Source of the DNA: Qipengyuania seohaensis | GTDB taxonomy: Bacteria > Pseudomonadota > Alphaproteobacteria > Sphingomonadales > Sphingomonadaceae | Assembly: GCF_002795865.1 (NCBI RefSeq) | Contig: NZ_CP024920.1 | Span: 1,399,001 to 1,463,000 of the forward strand | Reading direction: 5' to 3' | Length of the DNA: 64,000 nucleotides | Part shown: positions 8,451 to 16,260 of the stretch, piece after piece | Layout: each line of letters starts with the position of its first letter | How positions within the stretch are numbered: position 1 is the first letter of the stretch | Program-made: the position numbers and the translations under genes | Notes under the pieces: generated by a model | Databases searched by the model: none | The model's input: the letters and a program-made list of their open reading frames with translations, nothing else | What the model was told of the DNA's origin: nothing

Positions 8451-9194
8451 CTAGGAGAACGCCTTCCACAAGGCAGCAAGTGCGGCTCCGCCCAGCACAA
8501 GACCGACGCAGATGCGCCAGGTCCGATCCTCGATCCTGCCGGACGCCTTGTTGCCCAGCCAATTGCCCGCCAGCACAGCCGGGAACAGCAGCACCGCGAA
8601 CAGGAGCAGCGACCAGTCGAGCACGCCGATGGCTGCCCCGCTGATCAGGCCCGTGCTCGATGCGCAGGTGAAGATCAACAGCATCGATGCCTTGGCGGTC
8701 TCTCGCGGAATGTCGCGCCCGACATAATAGGGCACGACCGGCGGGCCGGGCATGCCTGCATATCCGGTCATCAGCCCGCTCAAAATACCGACCCCGCCGG
8801 TTGTCGCGAGATGGTGGTCGAGCGCACCGCGACGCGGCAACAGGATGGCCACGAAGGCCGACAGCGCGATAAAGGCGATCACAACGCGCGCTATGGCGGG
8901 CGAGGTGATGCTCAGCAGGTACAGGCCAACAGGCGTCGTCACCGCGACCAACGCAATGATTATCCAAGCCGATTTCTCGGCGCTACGCAGCAGCCGCCGG
9001 ATCTCGGACATGCCGATGAAGACCGAGAGGAAATTGGTTAGCAGCACCGCATCGACGGGCGACAAAGCTAGCGCCAGCACGGGCACGATGAGAATCGCCA
9101 TCCCAAAACCCGTCAACCCGCGCACGAAGGCAGAGCCGAACGCGGCGAGCAGCGCGGCGGCGACTTGCAGGATCGAGTATTCGAGACCCATCAT
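8451..9194 (-). CDS. TauE/SafE (TSUP) family permease, copy 2
   Basis: Second TSUP permease, about 247 aa, with the paired motifs AFVRGLTGFG and GLMTGYAGMPGPP. The start is set at the ATG (9194) overlapping the stop of the upstream phosphoesterase in an ATGATGA arrangement. A longer upstream frame exists but reads charged, arginine-rich nonsense. It is the middle gene of an apparent thrS - phosphoesterase - TSUP - TSUP run. Function is anion transport by family; no direct substrate evidence. Confidence 0.85.
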   Translation of the reverse strand: MMGLEYSILQVAAALLAAFGSAFVRGLTGFGMAILIVPVLALALSPVDAVLLTNFLSVFIGMSEIRRLLRSAEKSAWIIIALVAVTTPVGLYLLSITSPAIARVVIAFIALSAFVAILLPRRGALDHHLATTGGVGILSGLMTGYAGMPGPPVVPYYVGRDIPRETAKASMLLIFTCASSTGLISGAAIGVLDWSLLLFAVLLFPAVLAGNWLGNKASGRIEDRTWRICVGLVLGGAALAALWKAFS

Positions 9195-10027
9195 CGGGGC
9201 GGCCCCAGCGTGACCAGGCACACATCGGGCGGCGCGCCATAGCGCAGCGGCAAGATGCTGGTGCCAAGTCCCGCACCGACGAAGACCGTCTGCTCGCCGT
9301 CGCGTATCATGCCGCAGGCGAAGCGATCGCCATAGCGCGACATGGTCGAAACCGGCCCGATGAACGGCAGGCTGATCTGCCCGCAATGTGTGTGACCGGC
9401 GAAGACCGCAGAAACGGCGCGGGGAAGGTCGGGCACGATGTCGGGTGTATGGCTGACCACCACTGCCGGACCTTCGCCCAGCGCACCGAGCGCGGCAAAG
9501 GTCGCTGGCACATCGTCATGGCCGGTGTAGTCGTCATCGACCGCGCCGATGAGCAGCGGTCCGCGTCTCACCGCCTCGTTTCTCAAAACCGTGATACCGT
9601 GCCCTTCGAGCGCGGTGATCATCGCATCCAGATCGACCCAGTGGTCGTGATTGCCTGGGGCAACCACCATGCCGTAGCGCGCCTCGAAAGCGGCAAAAGG
9701 CGCAGCGACCTCCTCTTCGGTATAGAGCTTCGTCGCGGTGCGTTTCTCGCTGATGAGGTCACCTGCGACAAGGATAAGGTCGGGCGACAGCGCGTTCAGC
9801 TGCCGCGCAATGCGCTCCACACGAGAAGGCGGCATGTCGGGACCGGCCACGTGCACATCCGACAGGGCGAGGACCTTGAGCGGCGCTTCGCCCTCGGGCC
9901 AGCCGTTCACCGGCACGTAGGCCTCTCGCACGATCGGGTCTGCGCGCGCGTTGGAATAGCCAAGCGCCAGGACGAGCAGGCCGGCCAGCACGGCGACCAG
10001 CGCCGCAAGTCCCAATCGCCGGAGCAC
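9191..10027 (-). CDS. Membrane-anchored metallophosphoesterase (YkuE/YaeI type)
   Basis: Calcineurin-like phosphoesterase of 278 aa with an N-terminal signal anchor (residues about 5-25), so the catalytic domain should face the periplasm. Dimetal motifs are all present: LSDVHV, AGDLIS, GNHDHW, VVSHTPD and GHTHCGQ. The closest characterised relatives act on lipid-linked phosphates or UDP-diacylglucosamine. A GTG start at 10027 lies six bases after the thrS stop, and the 3' end overlaps the following permease. Expression may therefore be tied to thrS. The substrate is unassigned. Confidence 0.87.
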   Translation of the reverse strand: MLRRLGLAALVAVLAGLLVLALGYSNARADPIVREAYVPVNGWPEGEAPLKVLALSDVHVAGPDMPPSRVERIARQLNALSPDLILVAGDLISEKRTATKLYTEEEVAAPFAAFEARYGMVVAPGNHDHWVDLDAMITALEGHGITVLRNEAVRRGPLLIGAVDDDYTGHDDVPATFAALGALGEGPAVVVSHTPDIVPDLPRAVSAVFAGHTHCGQISLPFIGPVSTMSRYGDRFACGMIRDGEQTVFVGAGLGTSILPLRYGAPPDVCLVTLGPPR

Positions 10028-10033
10028 GAAAGA

Positions 10034-12046
10034 CTAGTCCCGCAAATCCGGCGGCGTCGCTTCGGCCTTGAGCATCGCGATCGCTTCCTCCAGCGGCATC
10101 ACCTTCTGGTGCTGCTGGCCCAATGTGCGGACGGCGACGGTGCCTTCCTCGGCCTCGCGGTTGCCGACCACCAGCAGGTGCGGGACCTTGGCGTGGCTGT
10201 GTTCGCGCACCTTGTAGTTGATCTTCTCGTTGCGAAGATCGCTTTCCACGCGAATGCCTGCGGCTTCCAGCTTCGCGACCGCTTCCTTCGCGTAATCGTC
10301 CGCATCCGACACGATGGTCGCAACCACCGCCTGCGTCGGGGCGAGCCACACGGGCATGCGGCCAGCATAATGCTCGATCAATATGCCGATAAAGCGTTCG
10401 TAACTGCCGAAAATCGCGCGGTGCAGCATGACCGGGCGGTGCTTCTCGCCATCCTCGCCGACATAGCTTGCATCGAGCCGTTCGGGCAGCACGCGGTCGC
10501 CTTGGATCGTGCCGACCTGCCAGGTGCGGCCGATGGCATCGGTCAAATGCCATTCGAGCTTCGGCGCGTAGAAGGCGCCTTCACCGGGAAGTTCCTCCCA
10601 GCCGAATTCCTCGCTCATCATGCCCGCCTCTTCGACGGCGTCGCGCAATTCCTGTTCGGCAATGTCCCAGTCCGCATCGCTGCCGAGCCGCTTTTCGGGG
10701 CGCAGCGCGAGCTTGATGGAGAAGGTGAAGCCGAAGTCCTTGTAGACGCTTTCGGCGAGCTTGCAGAAGGCGCGCACCTCTTCGACCACTTGATCTTCGG
10801 TGCAGAAGATATGCGCATCGTCCTGCGTGAACTGGCGCACGCGCATCAACCCGTGGAGCGCGCCGTGCGGTTCATTGCGGTGGCAGCAACCCATCTCGCC
10901 AAGGCGAATCGGCAGTTCGCGATAGGAGGTGATGCCCTGCTTGAAGACCAGCACGTGCGCCGGGCAGTTCATCGGCTTGATCGCCATCCAGTCGGCGTCC
11001 TTGGCGACGCTGGGGTGCGCACCCGCCCCGCTGTCGTCCACCTCCGGCACCATGTCGTGCACGGCGAACATGTTCTCCGCATATTTGCCCCAGTGTCCGG
11101 ACTGCTCCCACTGGCGCACGTCCATCAGCTGCGGCGTCTTGATTTCCCGGTAGCCGGCACCATCCATCTTGCGGCGCATGTAAGCTTCCAGCTCACGCCA
11201 GATCATGTAGCCGTTCGGGTGCCAGAAGACGCTGCCATGCGCTTCTTCCTGCAGGTGGAAAAGGTCCATCTCGCGGCCCAGCTTGCGGTGGTCGCGCTTG
11301 GCCGCTTCTTCCAGCCGCGTGAGGTGGGCATTGAGCTGCTTCTTGTTGAGCCAGCCCGTACCGTAGATGCGCGTCAGTTGCGGATTGTTCTGGTCGCCGC
11401 GCCAATACGCACCGGCAACGCGCGTCAGCTTGAACGCCTGCGGATCGAGCTTGCCCGTGCTGGGAAGGTGCGGACCCCGGCACATGTCGAGCCAGTCCTC
11501 ACCCGACCAGTAAACCGTCAGCTCCTCGTTCTCGGGAAGCTCCTTGGCCCATTCGGCCTTGAAGACTTCGCCTTCCGCTTCCCACTTGTCGATCAGCTGC
11601 TGGCGGCTCCACACTTCGCGGCGGAGCGGCTTGTCGGCCCTGATGATGCGGCGCATCTCCTCCTCGATCGCGGGGAGGTCGTCCATCGAGAACGGCTCGC
11701 GCGTGTCGGGCGCTTTCACATCGTAATAGAAGCCATCGTCCGTCGCCGGACCGAAGGTGATCTGCGTGCCCGGGAAGAGCGACTGCACCGCCTCTGCAAG
11801 GACGTGCGCGAAGTCGTGGCGCGCCAGTTCCAGCGCGTCTTCCTCGTCGCGGCTCGTGACCAGCGCCAGTTCCGCATCGCCTTCGAAGGGGCGGTTGATG
11901 TCGCGCAGCTCTCCGTCGACACGCGCGGCAATGGCGGCCTTGGCAAGGCCCGGACCGATCGCGGCGGCGACATCGGCAGGGGTGCTGCCGGGTTCCATTT
12001 CGCGTACCGAACCATCGGGCAGGCTGATCTTGAGCAGTTCCGTCAT
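10034..12046 (-). CDS. thrS: Threonyl-tRNA synthetase
   Basis: Full-length 670-aa class II synthetase that charges tRNA-Thr. N-terminal TGS domain (about 1-62, ISLPDGSVREMEPG), editing domain (HDFAHVLAEA), then the catalytic core. The core has the zinc-site MNCPAHVLVFK, motif 2 RVRQFTQDDAHIFC and motif 3 HRAIFGSYERFIGILIEHYAG. The anticodon-binding domain follows (APTQAVVATIVSDADDYA). The 155 bases between it and the upstream leader ORF hold an attenuator-like element, so expression is probably set by charged tRNA-Thr. No E. coli-style operator mimicking tRNA-Thr was evident. Confidence 0.97.
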   Translation of the reverse strand: MTELLKISLPDGSVREMEPGSTPADVAAAIGPGLAKAAIAARVDGELRDINRPFEGDAELALVTSRDEEDALELARHDFAHVLAEAVQSLFPGTQITFGPATDDGFYYDVKAPDTREPFSMDDLPAIEEEMRRIIRADKPLRREVWSRQQLIDKWEAEGEVFKAEWAKELPENEELTVYWSGEDWLDMCRGPHLPSTGKLDPQAFKLTRVAGAYWRGDQNNPQLTRIYGTGWLNKKQLNAHLTRLEEAAKRDHRKLGREMDLFHLQEEAHGSVFWHPNGYMIWRELEAYMRRKMDGAGYREIKTPQLMDVRQWEQSGHWGKYAENMFAVHDMVPEVDDSGAGAHPSVAKDADWMAIKPMNCPAHVLVFKQGITSYRELPIRLGEMGCCHRNEPHGALHGLMRVRQFTQDDAHIFCTEDQVVEEVRAFCKLAESVYKDFGFTFSIKLALRPEKRLGSDADWDIAEQELRDAVEEAGMMSEEFGWEELPGEGAFYAPKLEWHLTDAIGRTWQVGTIQGDRVLPERLDASYVGEDGEKHRPVMLHRAIFGSYERFIGILIEHYAGRMPVWLAPTQAVVATIVSDADDYAKEAVAKLEAAGIRVESDLRNEKINYKVREHSHAKVPHLLVVGNREAEEGTVAVRTLGQQHQKVMPLEEAIAMLKAEATPPDLRD

Positions 12047-12171
12047 TCTATCCGTCCGTTATCCCGGCGCGGCCTTCCGTGACCCGCCTCGGTATGTCGA
12101 GGCCCATGGCACAGCTAGGCGCGCGCTTGAAGCGGCGTTTGTGAGAAATTCGATTTCGGGAGGAAACGCCT

Positions 12172-12236
12172 GCCACCCGAAACCGGGTGGCGGTGCGTCG
12201 CTTAAGCCGCGCGCATCCGCCCCCGGAAGGCCGGGG
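12172..12236 (-). promoter_or_regulatory. Attenuator structures between threonine leader and thrS
   Basis: Reading the minus strand, hairpin 1 (12221-12236: CCCCGG, loop CCTT, CCGGGG) sits in the leader ORF right after the Thr codons. Hairpin 3:4 (12172-12191: GCCACCCG, loop GTTT, CGGGTGGC) follows the leader stop. The 3' arm region CCGGGGGCGG can instead pair with CCGCCACCCGG, ten pairs with one bulged A. This would open the second hairpin when a ribosome stalls on Thr codons. The weak point is that the second hairpin is followed by AGGCGTTTCC, not a proper U-tract. It may act through Rho, or the structure may be coincidental. Confidence 0.65.
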
Positions 12237-12255
12237 TGGTGGTAGTAGTCGTCAT
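12202..12255 (-). CDS. Threonine leader peptide upstream of thrS
   Basis: A 17-codon ORF encoding MTTTTTTPAFRGRMRAA, with six consecutive Thr codons using ACG, ACT and ACC. It ends 155 bases before the thrS ATG on the same strand. The make-up and position are those of a ribosome-mediated transcription-attenuation leader: low charged tRNA-Thr would stall a ribosome in the Thr run and switch the downstream RNA fold. No strong Shine-Dalgarno precedes it. The overlapping longer frame starting at 12262 is out of phase and not favoured. Confidence 0.75.
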   Translation of the reverse strand: MTTTTTTPAFRGRMRAA

Positions 12256-12275
12256 GATGCACGCTTGCGACATGC

Positions 12276-13970
12276 TCACCCGAATATGACGTCGCAGTCC
12301 GAAGTGCAAGGCTCCGTCAGTTCGCGCGCGTCGAGCACGGCGGTTACGCGGTGCGGGGGATTGATCGCGTCATTGCGGCTGCGCACGTCGTGCATGAAAT
12401 GGTAGTCGCAATGGACGGCTCCCGGCGTAAGCTCGATTGCCATGTAGCCGCGCTTGGAAGCGTTCATCCATTTCAGTTCCGGATTGCGGGCAATGAGCGC
12501 ACCTGCGACGGCTTCGGGCGGGAGCTGCGGCAAATATCCCTCCAGCCCCGGCGAGGTGACCGAGTGCCCGCCGAATTCGACCCCGACCTTCGCGCCTTCG
12601 TGCGCAAGGTCGAAGGCCCAGGCATTGTGCGTGTCTCCGGCAAGGCTGATGAGGTTGGCATCGGCAGCCAGCGCCGCTTCGAACAGTCGCGCACGGGCGG
12701 CGGGATAGCCATCCCACGCGTCCATGTTGAGCGGCAATTCCGCCCGACTCGCCAGCGCGCCTGCAACGACGCGTTCGCGAATGTAGCCTGGTGTGTTGTC
12801 CGGCAGCGTGTCGGTGATCGAGGTGGCCGAGGCGAGCTTGCCCATGAGGACCTGTTGCACCAGCACCTGCCACTTCGTGCCACTGGCTTTCGAGCGCTTG
12901 AGGCCATCGGCAAGCCATGCTTGCTGCTGCATGCCCAGCACTTCGCGCGACGGGTCGAGATAGTCGCCGTCGCGGAAGGCTTCGAGCCTTGCGATAGCCT
13001 CTTCGGGAGGCAAATTGCTGCGCAGCAATGTGTTGTAATCGAACTGTTTCGAGCGTGCGGAGAGGCGGGTCTCGAGGCGGAACAATGTTGCAAGATCGCC
13101 GACCTGGTATTCGGCCCAGGGCTCGTCGGAAACGGGCATCCATTCGCGATAGGCTTTCATCGCCGCGGCCTTGCGCACCGACCAGAGGCCTTCGGTTTCC
13201 GGCTGGTGGTTTTGCGCGCCGCCTTCCCAGCTGTCGTTGCTGCTCTCGTGGTCGTCCCAGCCGGCGATCATCGGGTAGAGCTGGTGGACGCGGCGAAGGT
13301 CCGGGTCGCTGCGGTATTGCGCATAACGCGCGCGGTAATCGGCGAGCGCTATCGTCTCGGATTGCGGGTCGAGCGGGGCGCGGCCTAGGATCGTCTCCCG
13401 CTCGCCCGGATAGGTGCCCTGCGGGTATTCGTAGAGATAGTCGCCCAGATGCAGGACGCAGTCGAACTGGTTGGTTTCTGCGGCGTGGGCATAGGCGTTG
13501 AACCAGCCGAAGCCGATGTTGGAACAGGAAAAGACCGCCATCTTCCAGCGCGCGGTCGGCCCTTCGGGCAAGGTTCGGGTGCGGCCGATGTCGGAATAGC
13601 TGCCATCGGGCGCGATGAACCTGAAATAGTACCACCGCCCCGGCTCCAGGTTGTCTGCCCACGGTTTGACGCAGCCGTCATTAGCCGGGCTCGCAGTGAC
13701 TTCTCCCGCAGCATAGGGAGCCGCAAAGGACGCGGTCTCGCTGATCTCCCACAGGAGACGCGTTTCCCGGTCGGCAGAATACCGGGTCCACAACAATACG
13801 CGGGACGGGCCGGGCTCGCCGCTCGCCACACCATGGGTAAAGCCTCGCAGACCGCCGGACGCAGAGAGCGGCGCGGCGGCAAGACCCGCGCCAAGTAGGC
13901 CGCCCTTCAGCAGTTTCCGGCGATCCAGCGGAAGGATCGACGCGGGCACGGGCGGTTCTGTCTTGATCAT
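12276..13970 (-). CDS. PhoD-like alkaline phosphatase, Tat-exported
   Basis: Alkaline phosphatase D family protein of 564 aa, a metallophosphatase of the periplasm or cell surface. The start at 13970 follows a GAGAGAGGA site and opens with a twin-arginine signal (DRRKLLKGGLLGAGLAA, about residues 16-32), consistent with folded, metal-loaded export. Core features: FTHGVASGEPGPSRVLLWTR at the mature N-terminus, FSCSNIG with the conserved Cys, LHLGDYLYEY, WDDHESSNDSW and LAGDTHNAW. These are the metal ligands of PhoD. Length fits the family. Upstream in-frame ATG codons give a cysteine-rich extension that does not look like a signal and is rejected. Confidence 0.88.
   Translation of the reverse strand: MIKTEPPVPASILPLDRRKLLKGGLLGAGLAAAPLSASGGLRGFTHGVASGEPGPSRVLLWTRYSADRETRLLWEISETASFAAPYAAGEVTASPANDGCVKPWADNLEPGRWYYFRFIAPDGSYSDIGRTRTLPEGPTARWKMAVFSCSNIGFGWFNAYAHAAETNQFDCVLHLGDYLYEYPQGTYPGERETILGRAPLDPQSETIALADYRARYAQYRSDPDLRRVHQLYPMIAGWDDHESSNDSWEGGAQNHQPETEGLWSVRKAAAMKAYREWMPVSDEPWAEYQVGDLATLFRLETRLSARSKQFDYNTLLRSNLPPEEAIARLEAFRDGDYLDPSREVLGMQQQAWLADGLKRSKASGTKWQVLVQQVLMGKLASATSITDTLPDNTPGYIRERVVAGALASRAELPLNMDAWDGYPAARARLFEAALAADANLISLAGDTHNAWAFDLAHEGAKVGVEFGGHSVTSPGLEGYLPQLPPEAVAGALIARNPELKWMNASKRGYMAIELTPGAVHCDYHFMHDVRSRNDAINPPHRVTAVLDARELTEPCTSDCDVIFG
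12281..12309 (-). promoter_or_regulatory. Candidate promoter for the thr leader-thrS transcript
   Basis: TTGCAC, 17 bases, then TATTCG on the minus strand, ending about 25 bases before the leader ATG. It lies over the last codons of the phosphatase gene. The spacing is ideal and the -10 is imperfect. Confidence 0.4.
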
Positions 13971-14131
13971 CGAATGTCCTCTCTCTCCACCTTCCATGAC
14001 TGCGCCGAATGGCATGCAGATGACAAGCAGAAAGACGCGATGGAACTGAAGGTGCGCGCCTTGTAAAGGATGCTTGACAAAAGTCCGGCATGATGGCAAG
14101 TCTGCTTTACATTGAGAAAAGGATACTTGTC

Positions 14132-14317
14132 ATGAAATCGCTTCTTGCTCCCCTCTTGCTGGCTTCGGCCATGCTTGGCGCAGCCTTGCTGGGAAGTGCA
14201 GGGCTGATTGCGAAAGAGATCGCGCAAACACTCCCCTTCCTGGTACTCGCCGTTTCCTCGCCGGCCTGGTTGCGCGGCGATCGATCCTGCAACCTCTTGA
14301 AGGGAGCGTCGCGATGA
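14132..14317 (+). CDS. Small hydrophobic protein, first gene of a membrane/Xre operon
   Basis: A 61-aa protein starting MKSLLAPLLLASAMLGAALL, with one or two hydrophobic segments and a basic tail. An AAGGA site lies about 9 bases ahead of the ATG, and a TTGACA box lies near 14073. Its stop overlaps the ATG of the next membrane protein (ATGA), supporting real translation. I do not recognise the family. Confidence 0.55.
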   Translation: MKSLLAPLLLASAMLGAALLGSAGLIAKEIAQTLPFLVLAVSSPAWLRGDRSCNLLKGASR

Positions 14318-14892
14318 CTGCTGAAACGCACAGGAAGGGGCGCCCCGGCCTGTGGGTCGGCCTGTTTTTCGCCAGCGCCGGCGTCATCATCGCGCTGCGA
14401 CTTACCGAAGCCATCGAAGAGCCGGTGGGTTTCATCCTCCTCGCACTGTCGATGGGCCTGATGATTCCGTTCAACAAGGCCATGAAAAACAGCTCCTGCA
14501 CCTACAGCGCGGCCATGGACGTCTACAACCGGCGCATGATGGTGTGCAGTATAGGCTATATCCTGGGCCTCGGGATCGCGATCGTCTTATGGCGAAACTA
14601 CGAGCTGGCGGACTGGACGGTGTTCGCACTCACCCTGCTGCCGATATTGCCGACCTTCGGGATGATCTGGGCCATGGCGCGATACTTGACCGAAGAGACC
14701 GACGAATACCTGCGCCACAGATCGATGATGGCGTCGCTCGCCGCGCTCGCGTTCGTGCTGGCTTTGGGCATTTTCTGGGGCTTCCTCGAAATGTTCGAGC
14801 TTGTACCGCATATCTGGGCCTGGTGGGTCCTGCCCGCATGGGCCATCGGGCTTGCCGGAGCGCAGCTGTGGCAGAAGGCAAGAAGCGCATGA
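14314..14892 (+). CDS. Polytopic membrane protein of unknown function
   Basis: A 192-aa protein with about six transmembrane segments in three hairpins (around residues 13-30, 37-52, 75-93, 100-120, 137-155 and 165-182). A short polar loop contains ETDEYLRHRSMM. Both ends overlap neighbours by four bases: a 61-aa hydrophobic protein before and a small Xre regulator after. Membrane proteins paired with a YozG-like Xre regulator are common and usually uncharacterised. No enzymatic motif is seen. Confidence 0.7.
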   Translation: MTAETHRKGRPGLWVGLFFASAGVIIALRLTEAIEEPVGFILLALSMGLMIPFNKAMKNSSCTYSAAMDVYNRRMMVCSIGYILGLGIAIVLWRNYELADWTVFALTLLPILPTFGMIWAMARYLTEETDEYLRHRSMMASLAALAFVLALGIFWGFLEMFELVPHIWAWWVLPAWAIGLAGAQLWQKARSA

Positions 14893-15080
14893 AGAACCGG
14901 CTCAAGGTGCTGCGCGCCGAGCGCGATTGGAGCCAGCAGGACCTCGCCGATCGCCTCGAAGTGAGCCGCCAGTCGGTCAACGCCATCGAAACGGGCAGAT
15001 ACGATCCCTCGCTCCCGCTGGCATTCAAGATAGCCGATGTATTCGGGACACAAATCGAAGATATATTCCAGCGCGACTGA
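14889..15080 (+). CDS. Small Xre-family helix-turn-helix regulator
   Basis: A 63-aa protein that is essentially one HTH domain: KNRLKVLRAERDWSQQDLADRLEVSRQSVNAIE, then ETGRYDPSLPLAFKIADVF. It is compact like YozG-type regulators found behind small membrane proteins. The ATG overlaps the stop of the membrane-protein gene, so it probably autoregulates this three-gene unit. The DNA target is unknown. Confidence 0.85.
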   Translation: MKNRLKVLRAERDWSQQDLADRLEVSRQSVNAIETGRYDPSLPLAFKIADVFGTQIEDIFQRD

Positions 15081-15173
15081 CCGTTTTCCTTGACTTGCGA
15101 CGCCCTGCTTTGAACAACCGGGCCCGGACGGGTATCCAATTACGATTTTTACAAGCGGGGGGTCGCTCACAAT

Positions 15174-16259
15174 ATGGAACAAGCACCGATCGAGGCGGAA
15201 AGCGCCTTCGGTTTCGACGGCAATTGGCAGGACTTCGCGAAGATCGCGTTCCCGAACCTGTTGCTGACTATCGTTACGCTCGGGATTTACCGGTTCTGGG
15301 CCACCACGCGCGAACGGCAGTACCTGTGGGCGCATAGCCGCTTCGTCGACGAACGGCTCGAGTGGACCGGCACAGGCAAGGAGCTGTTCGTCGGCTTTCT
15401 GCTCGTATTCGTGCTTTTCATCCTTCCGCTCTCACTGTTCAGCTTCGTCCAGCAGGGCCTGATCGCCCGCGGCTACGAAGCGGTGGCGATGGCACTGACC
15501 TTCGCGATCTTCTTCGGATTCTTCTACCTTACCGGCGTCGCGAGATTCCGCGCGCTGCGGTATCGCCTGTCGCGCACGCGCTGGCGCGGCATCCGCGGGG
15601 GCAGCAACCACCAGGGCTTCCGTTACGGCTTGTCCTACATGTGGAAGACGATCGTCGGCTACATCCCCCTCGGCCTGCTCGTGCCCTGGTCGATGACCAG
15701 CCTGTGGAACGAGCGCATGCGCAAGATGAGCTTCGGCCCGCACGAGTTCGACGCCCACGCCGACAGCTCCAACGTCTTCGCGCGCTACCTTCTCTTTTAT
15801 CTTGCCCCGATCATCTTCTTCATCGGCGGGATCGCTGCAGGCGCCATGGGCATGATCGCCGGACAAAGCCTGGGCGGCGACGAGGGCGCCGGCATCGGCA
15901 TGGTCGGCGCGGTGGTATTCCTGGTCCTGTTCTTCTATCTCGGCCTTGGCCTGATCGCCGTGGCATTCTTCGCGAAATTCTATCGCGAAGTCGTCGGCAG
16001 CACGACGTGGGGCAACCTCAATTTCAGCTTCGAGGCGTCCACCATGGACTGGGTCAAGCTGCTGATCGTGGATGCGCTGCTGGTGGTCTTCACCCTGGGC
16101 ATCGGCTTCATCTTCCTCAGCTATCGCCACTGGAAGTTTTTCATGGTCCACCTCGAGGCCAACGGGGAAATCCTGCTCGACGATCTCACCCAGTCTACCA
16201 CGTCCACCGCCAAGCATGGTGAGGGCCTGCTAGACGCATTCGACATCGGCGCGATCTGA
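15174..16259 (+). CDS. DUF898 (YjgN-like) membrane protein
   Basis: A 361-aa polytopic protein of the DUF898 family. The typical opening FGFDGNWQDFAKIAFPNLLLTIVTLGIYRFW is followed by a repeated pattern ending in GIGFIFLSYRHWKFFMVHLEANGE. About seven hydrophobic segments are visible. Function is unknown for the family. The next gene, an M48 peptidase, starts one base after its stop. This DUF898-M48 pairing suggests a shared role in membrane-protein or envelope handling, which is inference. Confidence 0.85.
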   Translation: MEQAPIEAESAFGFDGNWQDFAKIAFPNLLLTIVTLGIYRFWATTRERQYLWAHSRFVDERLEWTGTGKELFVGFLLVFVLFILPLSLFSFVQQGLIARGYEAVAMALTFAIFFGFFYLTGVARFRALRYRLSRTRWRGIRGGSNHQGFRYGLSYMWKTIVGYIPLGLLVPWSMTSLWNERMRKMSFGPHEFDAHADSSNVFARYLLFYLAPIIFFIGGIAAGAMGMIAGQSLGGDEGAGIGMVGAVVFLVLFFYLGLGLIAVAFFAKFYREVVGSTTWGNLNFSFEASTMDWVKLLIVDALLVVFTLGIGFIFLSYRHWKFFMVHLEANGEILLDDLTQSTTSTAKHGEGLLDAFDIGAI

Positions 16260-16260
16260 C

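Noticed and set aside
9386-12082. An 898-aa antisense frame across thrS and its neighbour
   Set aside because: The opposite strand encodes an unmistakable thrS with all class II motifs. The antisense protein is His/Arg-rich, as expected of a mirror frame at high GC.
12059-12262. A 67-aa frame over the thrS leader reading His/Tyr/Asp
   Set aside because: It overlaps the leader region in another frame and lacks a site. The frame one base over gives six Thr codons ahead of a Thr-tRNA synthetase, far more telling.
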